Positions 36,505 to 44,803 of a stretch of 64,000 nt of DNA are shown here, piece after piece. The stretch's first letter is position 1. Each line of letters opens with the position of its first letter. The notes under the pieces are model-generated. The model ran no database searches. It was not told the DNA's origin and saw only the letters and a program-made list of their open reading frames with translations. The DNA lies in the NCBI RefSeq assembly GCF_003112435.1, contig NZ_BDOQ01000009.1, positions 62,001-126,000 of the forward strand. Direction: 5' to 3'. The position numbers and the translations under genes were made by a program. The stretch is from Novimethylophilus kurashikiensis (GTDB lineage Bacteria > Pseudomonadota > Gammaproteobacteria > Burkholderiales > Methylophilaceae).

Positions 36505-37427
36505 CCGACCCGCAGAATTGGGAACGCCAAACGCTTGAAAAACTCGCTTTTTCCGCGTTGCAGGAACAGCGCCGCTCGCGCAATTGGGGCATCTTTTTCA
36601 AGACGCTCACGCTGATCTATCTGTTTGCACTGCTATTCATCGCCATGAACTGGATCGCTCCCGGCGGCTCCATCGGCCCGCATACCGCGTTGATCGATAT
36701 CAATGGCGAGATCGGCGTCGGTGCAGAAGTCAATGCCGACAACACGCTTTCCAGCCTGCGTGCAGCGTTCGAGGACAAGCACACCAAGGGCATCATCCTG
36801 CGGATCAACAGCCCAGGCGGCAGTCCTGTTCAAGCCGGTATCATCAATGATGAGATTCATCGCCTGCGCAAGGAATACCCCAAGGTGCCGGTTTATGCCG
36901 TGGTAGAGGATATCTGCGCCTCTGGCGGCTATTACATCGCGGTGGCCGCTGACAAGATCTACGTCGACAAGGCCAGTATCGTCGGTTCCATCGGTGTGCT
37001 GATGGATGGTTTTGGCTTTACCGAAACGATGAAGAAGCTGGGTGTGGAACGCCGTCTGCTCACGGCAGGTAAGAATAAGGGGTTCATGGACCCGTTCTCG
37101 CCGATCAACCCCGAGCACAAGGAACACGCGCTGGAAATGCTCAACGAGGTGCACCAGCAGTTCATTAAGGTGGTCCGTGACGGACGCGGTAATCGTTTGC
37201 ATGAAACGCCCGACATGTTCACCGGCCTGTTCTGGAGCGGCGAAAAAGCCGTCGAGATGGGCTTGGCCGACGGAATCGCCAATTCCGACACCGTGGCCCG
37301 TGAAATGATCAAGGAAGAAAATATCGTCGATTTCACTACACACGAAGGCCTGGCAGACCGGTTTGCCAAGCACTTCGGTGCTTCGGCGGCGCATGCCTTG
37401 CTGGGTTCTAATATCGGCATGAAATAA
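36501..37427 (+). CDS. sppA: S49 family signal peptide peptidase (SppA-type)
   Basis: This inner-membrane serine protease clears cleaved signal peptides. The 308-residue protein has one membrane helix near 30-50 (TLIYLFALLFIAMNWI) and a periplasmic catalytic domain. Motifs: LIDINGEIG, ILRINSPGGSPVQAG, VEDICASGGYYIAVAADKIY with the catalytic Ser, and LLTAGKNKGFMDPF, where the general-base Lys is expected. The short form (about 300 residues) is usual in betaproteobacteria and works as an oligomer. It is the last gene of the rluC operon; a terminator follows. Confidence 0.93.
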   Translation: MTDPQNWERQTLEKLAFSALQEQRRSRNWGIFFKTLTLIYLFALLFIAMNWIAPGGSIGPHTALIDINGEIGVGAEVNADNTLSSLRAAFEDKHTKGIILRINSPGGSPVQAGIINDEIHRLRKEYPKVPVYAVVEDICASGGYYIAVAADKIYVDKASIVGSIGVLMDGFGFTETMKKLGVERRLLTAGKNKGFMDPFSPINPEHKEHALEMLNEVHQQFIKVVRDGRGNRLHETPDMFTGLFWSGEKAVEMGLADGIANSDTVAREMIKEENIVDFTTHEGLADRFAKHFGASAAHALLGSNIGMK

Positions 37428-37482
37428 GCAAGCAGGCTGACTTTCTAACATCAAGTCCGGTATGATGCCGGACCTTTACGAG

Positions 37483-37510
37483 CGGGACGTTTCGACGTCC
37501 CGTTTGTCTT
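37483..37510 (+). terminator. Terminator after sppA
   Basis: CGGGACGT (37483-37490) pairs with ACGTCCCG (37495-37502) around TTCG, followed by TTTGTCTT. A second small hairpin, GTCCGG/CCGGAC, lies just before it near 37455-37473. Confidence 0.85.
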
Positions 37511-37547
37511 AATAAAATTGAGATGATTTGAGCAACGGAGTTGATGC

Positions 37548-38243
37548 ATGACCAATACGCAAGAATGCCGCTGGCGCGTTTTTCCTACCACGACGGAATT
37601 GCGGGATGCAGCAGTAAAAGCCATTCTTGAAGCGGCAGATCGCGCCATCGCCGAACGCGGCCGTTTCGATATCGTGCTAGCCGGCGGCACGACGCCGCGC
37701 GAGATTTACGAGCAATTGCGTAATGCCGACAGCGATTGGGCGCATTGGCATGTGTGGTACGGAGACGAGCGCTGCTTGCCGGGCGACGATGTGGAACGCA
37801 ACAGCGTAATGGCGACTAAGGCGCTGCTGTCGCACGTGCCGATTCCTGCGCAACAGGTTTATACCATGTCGACCGAGCTAGGCGCGCCTACGGCCGTAGC
37901 CGGATATTCCGCCAAGCTGAGCAATGTCGGGCCGTTCGACCTGGTATTGCTGGGCATGGGCGAGGACGGTCATACGGCCAGCCTGTTTCCCGGTCATCGC
38001 TGGGATACGGTACCGGCAACACCTGCAATCGCCGTTGCCAATTCGCCCAAGCCGCCGTCGGATCGAGTGTCGTTGTCGGCAGATCGCTTATCCAATGCAA
38101 GGCAGGTCATCTTCATCGTCACCGGTGCCGGCAAGCGCGACGCGGTCAAACAATGGCGCAACGGGGAAAACTTGCCGGTTCGCGCCATTGCGCCTAAAAC
38201 CGGCGTTGATATTTACCTGGACGCTGCCGCAGACACCCAGTAA
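37548..38243 (+). CDS. pgl: 6-phosphogluconolactonase
   Basis: Pgl hydrolyses 6-phosphogluconolactone in the oxidative pentose phosphate pathway. The 231-residue protein has the SugarP_isomerase fold: FDIVLAGGTTPREIYEQL, HWHVWYGDERCLPGDDVERN, and LLGMGEDGHTASLFPGH, which contains the catalytic His. The length is standard for the DevB/Pgl type. GGAG lies 8 bases before the ATG. Neighbouring pathway genes (zwf, gnd) are not in this window. Confidence 0.95.
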   Translation: MTNTQECRWRVFPTTTELRDAAVKAILEAADRAIAERGRFDIVLAGGTTPREIYEQLRNADSDWAHWHVWYGDERCLPGDDVERNSVMATKALLSHVPIPAQQVYTMSTELGAPTAVAGYSAKLSNVGPFDLVLLGMGEDGHTASLFPGHRWDTVPATPAIAVANSPKPPSDRVSLSADRLSNARQVIFIVTGAGKRDAVKQWRNGENLPVRAIAPKTGVDIYLDAAADTQ

Positions 38244-38247
38244 TGTT

Positions 38248-38958
38248 TCAAGCCGTGGCTGCCTCGTATCGGGCGGCCACGTGTTCCCAATCGATAATGT
38301 CGAACAGTTTTTTCACGTACTCCGGGCGTCGATTCTGGTATCTGAGATAGTAGGCATGTTCCCAGACATCCAGCACTAATAGCGGCATCACACCCCAAGC
38401 CGTCAGTTTCTGATGATTCTCGCATTGCAAGATCATCAACCGAGCCGTCATTGGATGGTATCCCAGGATGGCCCACCCCGAAGCCTCGACACTCGTTGCT
38501 GCGGCACTCAAATGCGCTTTTGCCTGGTCCATGCTCCCGAAATCTCGATCAAGGGCCTTGAGCAGCCGAGGTGAAGCCTCGGAGCGCCTTGCGTTCAGGT
38601 TGTTCCAATAAAGCGTATGAAGAATGTGGCTGGATAGGCTGTAGGCCAGCTCTTTTTCATGGTGCTTGACCAACGAAAAGTCATTGTCAGCACGGGCTTT
38701 CGCCAGTGCATCTTCGGCCTTGTTGGCGGCTTCCACCGCGGGTTTGTGGTGAAAGTGGTAATGCAACTCGACGGTTTTCGCATCAATGACAGGTTCGAGC
38801 GCGTCGTAAGCGTAGGGCAATGGCTGTAACGCATACTTGCCGCTGTCGTCCGTGAATTTATCCAGCGCAGGAGCAGGCCGCGCCTCGGCAGATTGGGCCG
38901 CCAGCAGTGCGGCCGTCGTAATCGCGGATTGTTGCAGGAATTCTCGGCGTGTGATCAT
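38248..38958 (-). CDS. Tat-exported Fe/Mn superoxide dismutase
   Basis: The 236-residue protein starts MITRREFLQQSAITTAALLA, a twin-arginine signal peptide with cleavage near ARPAP, so the enzyme should be exported folded. The mature part is an Fe/Mn-type superoxide dismutase: YALQPLPYAYDALEPVIDAK, HYHFHHKPAVEAANKA, SSHILHTLYWNNL, and metal ligands in DVWEHAYYLRYQNRRPEYV. Cytoplasmic SodB/SodA lack such a signal. The ATG at 38958 has GGAG 7 bases upstream. It starts 24 bases after the chromate transporter stop, so the two are probably one operon. Confidence 0.92.
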   Translation of the reverse strand: MITRREFLQQSAITTAALLAAQSAEARPAPALDKFTDDSGKYALQPLPYAYDALEPVIDAKTVELHYHFHHKPAVEAANKAEDALAKARADNDFSLVKHHEKELAYSLSSHILHTLYWNNLNARRSEASPRLLKALDRDFGSMDQAKAHLSAAATSVEASGWAILGYHPMTARLMILQCENHQKLTAWGVMPLLVLDVWEHAYYLRYQNRRPEYVKKLFDIIDWEHVAARYEAATA

Positions 38959-38981
38959 GATGATCTCCGGAGTTGAATTGA

Positions 38982-40328
38982 CTACATGAGGGCTCTCCAC
39001 GCGAGGCCGAATGTTCCGCAAGCGAGAATGAGCGGAATGACACCCGCCTTGAAACGGAAGAGGGCGAGTAATGCAGCGGTCGTCATTGCGATTGAAATCC
39101 AATCGATAGCACCGTTCCAGCCGCTCGGCCAGAACACATGCCACGCAAAAAAGACCGCAAGGTTAAAAATGACTCCAACGACAGCCGCTGTGATTGCAGT
39201 GAGCGGGGCGGTGAATTTCAAGTTGCCGTGCGTGGTTTCGATGAACGGTCCACCTAGCAGGATGAATACGAAGCTGGGCAGGAAAGTGAAAAATGTCACC
39301 ACTGTCGCAGCAAGTACGGCCGAGAGGAACAGTCCTTCCGGGCCGAACAGCTGTTTAGCCCACCCAGCAACAAAACCGACAAAAGTGACGACCATGATGA
39401 GCGGTCCGGGGGTTGTTTCACCCAAGGCAAGTCCGTCGATCATTTGCACCGGTGTCAGCCAATGGTAATGCTCTACCGCGCCTTGATACACATAAGGCAG
39501 CACGGCATAGGCGCCGCCGAATGTCAGCAGGGCTGCCTTGGTGAAAAACCATCCTAATTGTGGGTAAACACCGTGCCATCCGTATTGCAAGATTAAAACG
39601 GTCATCGTAAAGGCCCAAAGCCCTAGCCCTGCCATCAAGATATGTAGGAACCTTGCTTTTGAGAACAGTGCGTGCGACGGTGTGGGCGTGTCGTCGTCAA
39701 TCAACGCCGGTCCGTCGGTTGCTTTGGACGCAGCATGGCCGCTACCCGCCTTGAATCTATTGGGCGCATAGCGGCCTCCCAGCCAGCCGATCACCCCGGC
39801 CCCCAGGATGATCAAGGGGAAGGGCAGCTTAAGCGCAAAAATGGCGATGAAGGCCAATCCCGCCAGTCCCCATAGCACGACATTCTTCAGTGCCCGGGTG
39901 CCGATTCGGTAGGCGGCAAAAAGCACGATAGCAACAACGGCCGGCTTGATGCCGTACAACGCACCTGCGACTGCCGGCACTGATCCGAAACGCATGTAGA
40001 TCCATGCGAGCGCGACCAGAATGAAAAATGAAGGCAGCACGAACAAGCCGCCGGCAATAATGCCACCCCAGGTGCGGTGCATCAGCCAGCCGATATATGT
40101 AGCGAGCTGCTGTGCCTCAGGGCCGGGCAGCACCATGCAATAGTTGAGTGCGTGCAAGAAACGCTTTTCCGAAATCCAGCGTTTTTTCTCAACCAGGTCT
40201 TGGTGCATGATGGCAATCTGCCCGGCTGGCCCGCCGAAACTGATGAACCCAAGCTTGAGCCAATAGAAAAATGCTTCTCGCAACGAGATCGCTTGAGGTG
40301 GGGAAGGGGGGCGATTTTTTGTATCCAT
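38982..40328 (-). CDS. chrA: ChrA chromate transporter
   Basis: ChrA exports chromate from the cytoplasm. The 448-residue protein is the long, two-domain form: an N-terminal half with FFYWLKLGFISFGGPAGQIA and NYCMVLPGPEAQQLATYIGW, and a second half repeating the pattern (GWFFTKAALLTFGGAYAVLP, DGLALGETTPGPLIMVVTF), with about 12 membrane segments. GGAGGAG-type ribosome site precedes the ATG. The chrB regulator usually found upstream is absent. The SOD gene downstream fits protection from superoxide made during chromate reduction. Some ChrA-like proteins carry sulfate instead. Confidence 0.93.
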   Translation of the reverse strand: MDTKNRPPSPPQAISLREAFFYWLKLGFISFGGPAGQIAIMHQDLVEKKRWISEKRFLHALNYCMVLPGPEAQQLATYIGWLMHRTWGGIIAGGLFVLPSFFILVALAWIYMRFGSVPAVAGALYGIKPAVVAIVLFAAYRIGTRALKNVVLWGLAGLAFIAIFALKLPFPLIILGAGVIGWLGGRYAPNRFKAGSGHAASKATDGPALIDDDTPTPSHALFSKARFLHILMAGLGLWAFTMTVLILQYGWHGVYPQLGWFFTKAALLTFGGAYAVLPYVYQGAVEHYHWLTPVQMIDGLALGETTPGPLIMVVTFVGFVAGWAKQLFGPEGLFLSAVLAATVVTFFTFLPSFVFILLGGPFIETTHGNLKFTAPLTAITAAVVGVIFNLAVFFAWHVFWPSGWNGAIDWISIAMTTAALLALFRFKAGVIPLILACGTFGLAWRALM

Positions 40329-40532
40329 AAAGTCTCCTCTCCTGGAATGGTATCCGAGATTAGAGCAGACCTTGGATGCGGACTGGATGGTCGGACATCT
40401 TGAAACGGGGAGGCTGCCGAATCCCCATGCTTGCCAGCGTAGCCGTCAGCATCCGGATTATGGCGTTAAAGGGATAGTAATTTCAATATGTTTCTAACCT
40501 GCTCGATAAGAAAATACCTAACCCAAATCAGC

Positions 40533-40538
40533 TATAAT
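40533..40538 (+). promoter_or_regulatory. Candidate -10 element before the glycosyltransferase gene
   Basis: A consensus TATAAT lies 32 bases upstream of the ATG at 40571, but no good -35 sits 16-18 bases before it. It may be an activator-dependent promoter. The rest of the 240-base gap to chrA shows no gene. Confidence 0.35.
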
Positions 40539-40570
40539 GCCCACACTTTTTTGGCCGTACCTTTGAATTT

Positions 40571-41287
40571 ATGCAAATCCGCCAACTATCGGTTGTCGTG
40601 CCTGTACGTAACGAGCAGGACAATATCGCTCCACTCATTTCGGAAATTCGAGCAGCACTCGATGGCGTGGTGGATTATGAAATCATCTACGTCAACGACG
40701 GCAGCACAGATACGACTCCGCAAGTTTTGGCCGATATCGGCAACACTTGTCCGCAGCTGCGCGTAATCCATCACGAAAAAAGCTGCGGCCAGAGCACTGC
40801 GGTGCGCACTGGTGTCAAGGCTGCACAAGGTGACTGGGTTGCCACGCTGGACGGGGATGGCCAAAACGATCCGGCCGATATTCCCAAGCTGATCGCCGCC
40901 CTGGAGCCTGGGGTCGAGCTTGTCGGCGGCAATCGTCGCCATGCCCGCCGCGATACCTGGATCAAACGCATTTCTTCCGTCATTGCCAACGGCGTGCGTT
41001 CGCGTCTGCTGAACGACAGCACCCCGGATACCGGTTGCGGCCTCAAGCTGTTCTCGCGCGAAGTCTTCCTCGACTTGCCTTACTTCGACCATATGCATCG
41101 CTTCCTGCCTGCGTTAGTCATTCGCCGCGGCGGTCGTGTCGTTTCCGTACCGGCCAACCATCGCCCGCGTGAACGAGGCGTATCCAACTACGGCACGCTA
41201 GACCGCCTCATGGTCGGTATCGTCGACCTCTTCGGCGTGATGTGGCTGCAACGCCGCGCCAAACGCCCCGTCATCATCCAGAAATAA
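40571..41287 (+). CDS. Glycosyltransferase family 2, DPM1/ArnC-like
   Basis: The 238-residue protein has a GT-A fold: LSVVVPVRNEQDNIAPLISE, VDYEIIYVNDGSTDTTPQVL, and the DGDGQNDPADIPKL DxD-type block, then DTGCGLKLFSREVF. It has no C-terminal membrane pair, unlike ArnC and GtrB, but its partner genes suggest that it transfers a sugar to undecaprenyl phosphate. The stop codon is directly followed by the next ATG, so this is the first gene of a three-gene cassette. Confidence 0.9.
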   Translation: MQIRQLSVVVPVRNEQDNIAPLISEIRAALDGVVDYEIIYVNDGSTDTTPQVLADIGNTCPQLRVIHHEKSCGQSTAVRTGVKAAQGDWVATLDGDGQNDPADIPKLIAALEPGVELVGGNRRHARRDTWIKRISSVIANGVRSRLLNDSTPDTGCGLKLFSREVFLDLPYFDHMHRFLPALVIRRGGRVVSVPANHRPRERGVSNYGTLDRLMVGIVDLFGVMWLQRRAKRPVIIQK

Positions 41288-41656
41288 ATGGATATCCATA
41301 GCTTTCCTCTCCTGGTCCACCTTGCGGACAAGGTGCAGACCTACTTCCACGACATGTCGCTGGCGGACAAGATATGGCTGACCGTCGGCATGTTGGGCCA
41401 GCTCATGTTCACGCTGCGTTTCGTGGTGCAGTGGGTGCACAGTGAACGCCATCAAAAAAGTGTCATCCCGGTCAGCTTCTGGTATTACAGCCTGATCGGC
41501 GGCTTGACCGTGCTGGCCTATGGTTTTCACAAACTCGAACCCGTCATCATTCTCGGCCAACTTCCCGGAACCATTGTCTACACACGCAATCTCATGCTGA
41601 TCTATCGCGAGAAGCGCGATGTTCTTGCTGAAGTTACGGAAGAGGAAGTTAAGTGA
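41288..41656 (+). CDS. Lipid A biosynthesis N-terminal domain (LAB_N) membrane protein
   Basis: The 122-residue protein is a LAB_N domain: LADKIWLTVGMLGQLMFTLR, FVVQWVHSERHQKSVIPVSF, WYYSLIGGLTVLAYGFHKLE, then GQLPGTIVYTRNLMLIYRE. It has about three membrane helices. These domains are found at the N-terminus of some LpxB proteins or alone, often beside GT2 and GT39 genes as here. By analogy with ArnE/ArnF it may help flip or present the lipid-linked sugar; that is inference. It begins at the base after the GT2 stop and overlaps the next gene by 4 bases. Confidence 0.9.
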   Translation: MDIHSFPLLVHLADKVQTYFHDMSLADKIWLTVGMLGQLMFTLRFVVQWVHSERHQKSVIPVSFWYYSLIGGLTVLAYGFHKLEPVIILGQLPGTIVYTRNLMLIYREKRDVLAEVTEEEVK

Positions 41657-43272
41657 AATTTCTAAAAAGCCAACCAGTCTTGCTCTCAGCATTCTGGTTG
41701 GTCCTGGTGCTGGTTTCCCTTTTTACCCGTTCTTATATCCCCATCGACGAAACCCGGTACGTCACCGTAGCCTGGAACATGTGGCTGCGTGGCGATTACC
41801 TGGTGCCGTGGCTCAACGGCGTCGCCTACAGTCACAAGCCGCCACTCCTGTTCTGGATGATGGACGCTGGCTGGGCAATCTTTGGCATCAACAATTGGTG
41901 GCCGCGCCTCGTGCCTTCGCTGTTCGCCCTCGGTTCCGTATTCCTGACAGTGCGACTTGCACGCCTTTTGTGGCCGCACGACGAGCAAGCCCCGGTTTAT
42001 GCCCCAGTGATCCTGCTCGGCAGTGCGCTGTGGATCGTGTTCACGACCGCCACCATGTTCGACATGCTGATCGCATTTTTTGCATTGCTAGGTCTGGTGG
42101 GCATCATGACGGCCTGGCACGGGAAAACGCTGCAAGGCTGGCTGCTGCTGGGCCTCGCTATCGGCGGCGGTTTACTAGCAAAAGGCCCAGCCGTGTTGCT
42201 GCAACTGCTGCCCGCGGCTTTGCTTGCGCCATGGTGGGGTAAGGGCGCGCAGCGGAATTGGCGGCAGTGGTATCTGGGCGTGCTGGGTGCGTTTGTTCTG
42301 GGTGTACTCATTGCATTGGCATGGGCTATCCCGGCTGCCATCAGGGGCGGCGAGACTTATAGCCACGCAATTTTCTGGGGTCAGACCGCGGATCGCATGG
42401 TGAACTCATTTGCTCACCGACGGCCGCTGTGGTGGTATCTGCCTTTGCTGCCCATCCTGTTGTTCCCGTGGCTGCTATGGCTGCCTGCCTGGCGCGGGTT
42501 GGCTCGGATTGCCAAGGGCATGATGAATCCGGGCGTCAAGTTCTGCCTGGCGTGGTTAGTCCCTGCTTTTATCGCATTCAGCCTCATCAGCGGCAAGCAG
42601 GTGCATTATCTGCTGCCCATCCTGCCGGCCTTCGCTTTGCTGCTTGCCCATAGCCTGCCTCAGCAGCGCTTTACACGAAGCGATCAAGTTTTGGCTGCGC
42701 TCGCGGCGGTGATTGTTGGTGCAGTGCTTATTTTTATGCCGCACTACGCACAAGCCCACCACGTCGCTCCCTGGATCAGCCAGATTTCGCCAATTCTGGG
42801 GGTGTTGATGATCGCGGCGGCCGGGTTGTTACTTCTGGCCGATTGCCGCAATGGTAATTTTGAAATCTGGAAGATGACGGCTTTCGGTGCGGTAGTCGTG
42901 GTGCTGACCGTGTATCTCGCCGTGATCCATACGGCTGGGTTGGCCTACGATATCCGACCGGTCGGTGCGCGCTTGAAAGTGCTGGAAGATCAGGGGATTC
43001 CTATTGCTCATGCAGCACGTTATCCGGGGCAGTATCAATTCATCGGTCGCTTGACCAAGGACTTGGACGTATTGCATTCATCCCAACTTGCCGCCTGGTT
43101 TGCACAGCATCCCAACGGCAAGGCCGTGGTGTATTTCAGCACCAAACAGTCGCTAACCGGCTTGCGCGCCGAGTACCAGCAGCCTTATCTCGGCGAAGTC
43201 GTGGCCATTATCGGCAAGGATGCATGGCCGCCTAAATTCGACGCCCAAGACTCCGGCCAGGACGAAGAGTAG
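41653..43272 (+). CDS. ArnT-like glycosyltransferase, family 39/83
   Basis: The 539-residue membrane protein has about 12 transmembrane segments and the ArnT/PMT layout: the first periplasmic loop with IPIDETRYVTVAWNMWLRGD, containing the catalytic acid, and YSHKPPLLFWMMDAGWAIFG. A soluble C-terminal domain follows (about 440-539). ArnT transfers a sugar from undecaprenyl phosphate to lipid A. The sugar here is unknown, because no other arn genes are present. The GTG start overlaps the LAB_N stop (GTGA), so the cassette is translationally coupled. Confidence 0.9.
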   Translation: MKFLKSQPVLLSAFWLVLVLVSLFTRSYIPIDETRYVTVAWNMWLRGDYLVPWLNGVAYSHKPPLLFWMMDAGWAIFGINNWWPRLVPSLFALGSVFLTVRLARLLWPHDEQAPVYAPVILLGSALWIVFTTATMFDMLIAFFALLGLVGIMTAWHGKTLQGWLLLGLAIGGGLLAKGPAVLLQLLPAALLAPWWGKGAQRNWRQWYLGVLGAFVLGVLIALAWAIPAAIRGGETYSHAIFWGQTADRMVNSFAHRRPLWWYLPLLPILLFPWLLWLPAWRGLARIAKGMMNPGVKFCLAWLVPAFIAFSLISGKQVHYLLPILPAFALLLAHSLPQQRFTRSDQVLAALAAVIVGAVLIFMPHYAQAHHVAPWISQISPILGVLMIAAAGLLLLADCRNGNFEIWKMTAFGAVVVVLTVYLAVIHTAGLAYDIRPVGARLKVLEDQGIPIAHAARYPGQYQFIGRLTKDLDVLHSSQLAAWFAQHPNGKAVVYFSTKQSLTGLRAEYQQPYLGEVVAIIGKDAWPPKFDAQDSGQDEE

Positions 43273-43276
43273 GGGA

Positions 43277-44341
43277 TTATTTGCTGCGTAGACGGGCCAA
43301 GGCCCAGCTTACGTGCTCCTGCACGAGCGGTGAAGGATGATCGGCGCGGCTTTCCAGCGCGGCAATGTTTTCCGGAGCCGTTTCTGCATTCCCCAAGGCT
43401 ACGGCAATATTCCGCAGCCAGCGCTCATGTCCGATGCGGCGAATCGCGCTGCCGGCGGTCATGGTTTCAAAAGCCGACTGGTCCCAAGCAAACAGCTCCC
43501 GCAGCGAAGCTGCGTCAAGACCGTGCCGCGCCTGAAAATCGGGCTCGACAGAGAGCTGCGCAAACTTGTTCCAGGGGCAGCACAACTGGCAATCGTCGCA
43601 GCCGTAGATGCGGTTACCCATGAGCGGGCGCAGTTGTTCTGGAATACTTCCTTGTAGCTCGATGGTGAGGTAAGAAATGCAACGACGGGCATCGACCTGG
43701 TAGGGCGCTACGATGGCGCCTGTCGGGCAGGCGGTAATGCAAGCGGAGCAGGAGCCGCAATGGCTGGTCGTCGCTTCATCGGCAGGGAGCGGAAGATCGG
43801 TAAAGATTTCGCCCAGGAAAAACCAGGAGCCGGCATCCCGAGAAAGTAGCAATGTATGTTTTCCGCGCCAGCCGATGCCGGATTTTTCCGCAAGATGAAC
43901 CTCGGCGACCGGTGCGCTATCGGTGAACACGCGGTAGCCGAATTCACCGACGCACTCGGCGATGCGGTCGCAAAGCTGCTGTAGGCGACTGCGTAATACC
44001 TTGTGATAATCCCGGCCCAGCGCATAGCGCGAGATAAAAGCGCGGCTGGCATCCTGCATCACGGTTTCGCTTGATTCGACCTGCTCTGGAAGATAATCCA
44101 TCCGTGCCGTGATCACCCGACGCGTGCCGGGTACCAGTTCGGCGGGGCGCAGGCGTTTCAGCCCGTGCCGTGCCATATAATCCATCTCGCCATGGAAACC
44201 TTGCTCCAGCCAGGCCGTGAATTCCGGCTCTGCCTGGCTTAAGTCGGTGTCGCAAATGCCGATAGCTTGGAAGCCCAGCGCGTGACCCCAAGCCTTGATG
44301 TCTGAGGCAAGCTGAGAAAAATCGAAGGAATCGGATTGCAT
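43277..44341 (-). CDS. queG: Epoxyqueuosine reductase QueG
   Basis: QueG makes queuosine from epoxyqueuosine, the last step of tRNA wobble-base modification, using cobalamin and two [4Fe-4S] clusters. The 354-residue protein has the N-terminal cobalamin-binding part (ALGFQAIGICDTDLSQAEPE, GRDYHKVLRSRLQQLCDRI) and the ferredoxin-like motifs CGSCSACITACPTGAI and CDDCQLCCPWNKF. The C-terminal HEAT-like helices (from about 290) bind tRNA. Its ATG overlaps the TTG start of the divergent tsaE, so their promoters lie within each other's 5' regions. Confidence 0.96.
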   Translation of the reverse strand: MQSDSFDFSQLASDIKAWGHALGFQAIGICDTDLSQAEPEFTAWLEQGFHGEMDYMARHGLKRLRPAELVPGTRRVITARMDYLPEQVESSETVMQDASRAFISRYALGRDYHKVLRSRLQQLCDRIAECVGEFGYRVFTDSAPVAEVHLAEKSGIGWRGKHTLLLSRDAGSWFFLGEIFTDLPLPADEATTSHCGSCSACITACPTGAIVAPYQVDARRCISYLTIELQGSIPEQLRPLMGNRIYGCDDCQLCCPWNKFAQLSVEPDFQARHGLDAASLRELFAWDQSAFETMTAGSAIRRIGHERWLRNIAVALGNAETAPENIAALESRADHPSPLVQEHVSWALARLRSK

Positions 44342-44803
44342 AACGACGATATTACACTAAGCCTGACTGACGAAGCCGCGACCCTGCAACTTGGTGCCAA
44401 GCTAGCAACGGCGCTGTTTCCAGGGCTGGTCGTGTGGTTGCGCGGAGACCTCGGCGCAGGCAAAACAACGCTTTCGCGCGGCTTGCTACGGGGGCTTGGT
44501 TTTGATGGAAAAGTGAAAAGCCCAACCTATACCTTGGTTGAATCTTATGTAATTTCTGGATTATACTTGTATCACTTTGATTTTTACCGATTTGTCGATC
44601 CAGACGAATGGGATGCGGCAGGGTTCCGCGATTACTTCAATCGTGAATCCGTTTGCCTGATCGAATGGCCTGAAAAGGCGCAAGACCTGTTGCCCGTTCC
44701 GGATCTGGAAATTCGCCTCGCAGTCGAAGGGGCAGGCCGGAAAGCCACGCTGACGGCCCATACGGAGCAAGGCAAAGCATGCTTAAAACAATTACCGCTC
44801 TGA
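44336..44803 (+). CDS. tsaE: TsaE, tRNA threonylcarbamoyladenosine ATPase
   Basis: TsaE is the ATPase of the TsaBDE complex that makes t6A37 in tRNA. The 155-residue protein has Walker A LRGDLGAGKTTLSRGLLRGL, the switch-like KSPTYTLVE, HFDFYRFVDPDEW and the conserved LIEWPEKAQDLLP. The start is TTG at 44336 with AAGGA 8 bases upstream. It overlaps queG divergently and the amiC gene by 25 bases at its end. The order tsaE-amiC is common in proteobacteria. Confidence 0.95.
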   Translation: MHNDDITLSLTDEAATLQLGAKLATALFPGLVVWLRGDLGAGKTTLSRGLLRGLGFDGKVKSPTYTLVESYVISGLYLYHFDFYRFVDPDEWDAAGFRDYFNRESVCLIEWPEKAQDLLPVPDLEIRLAVEGAGRKATLTAHTEQGKACLKQLPL

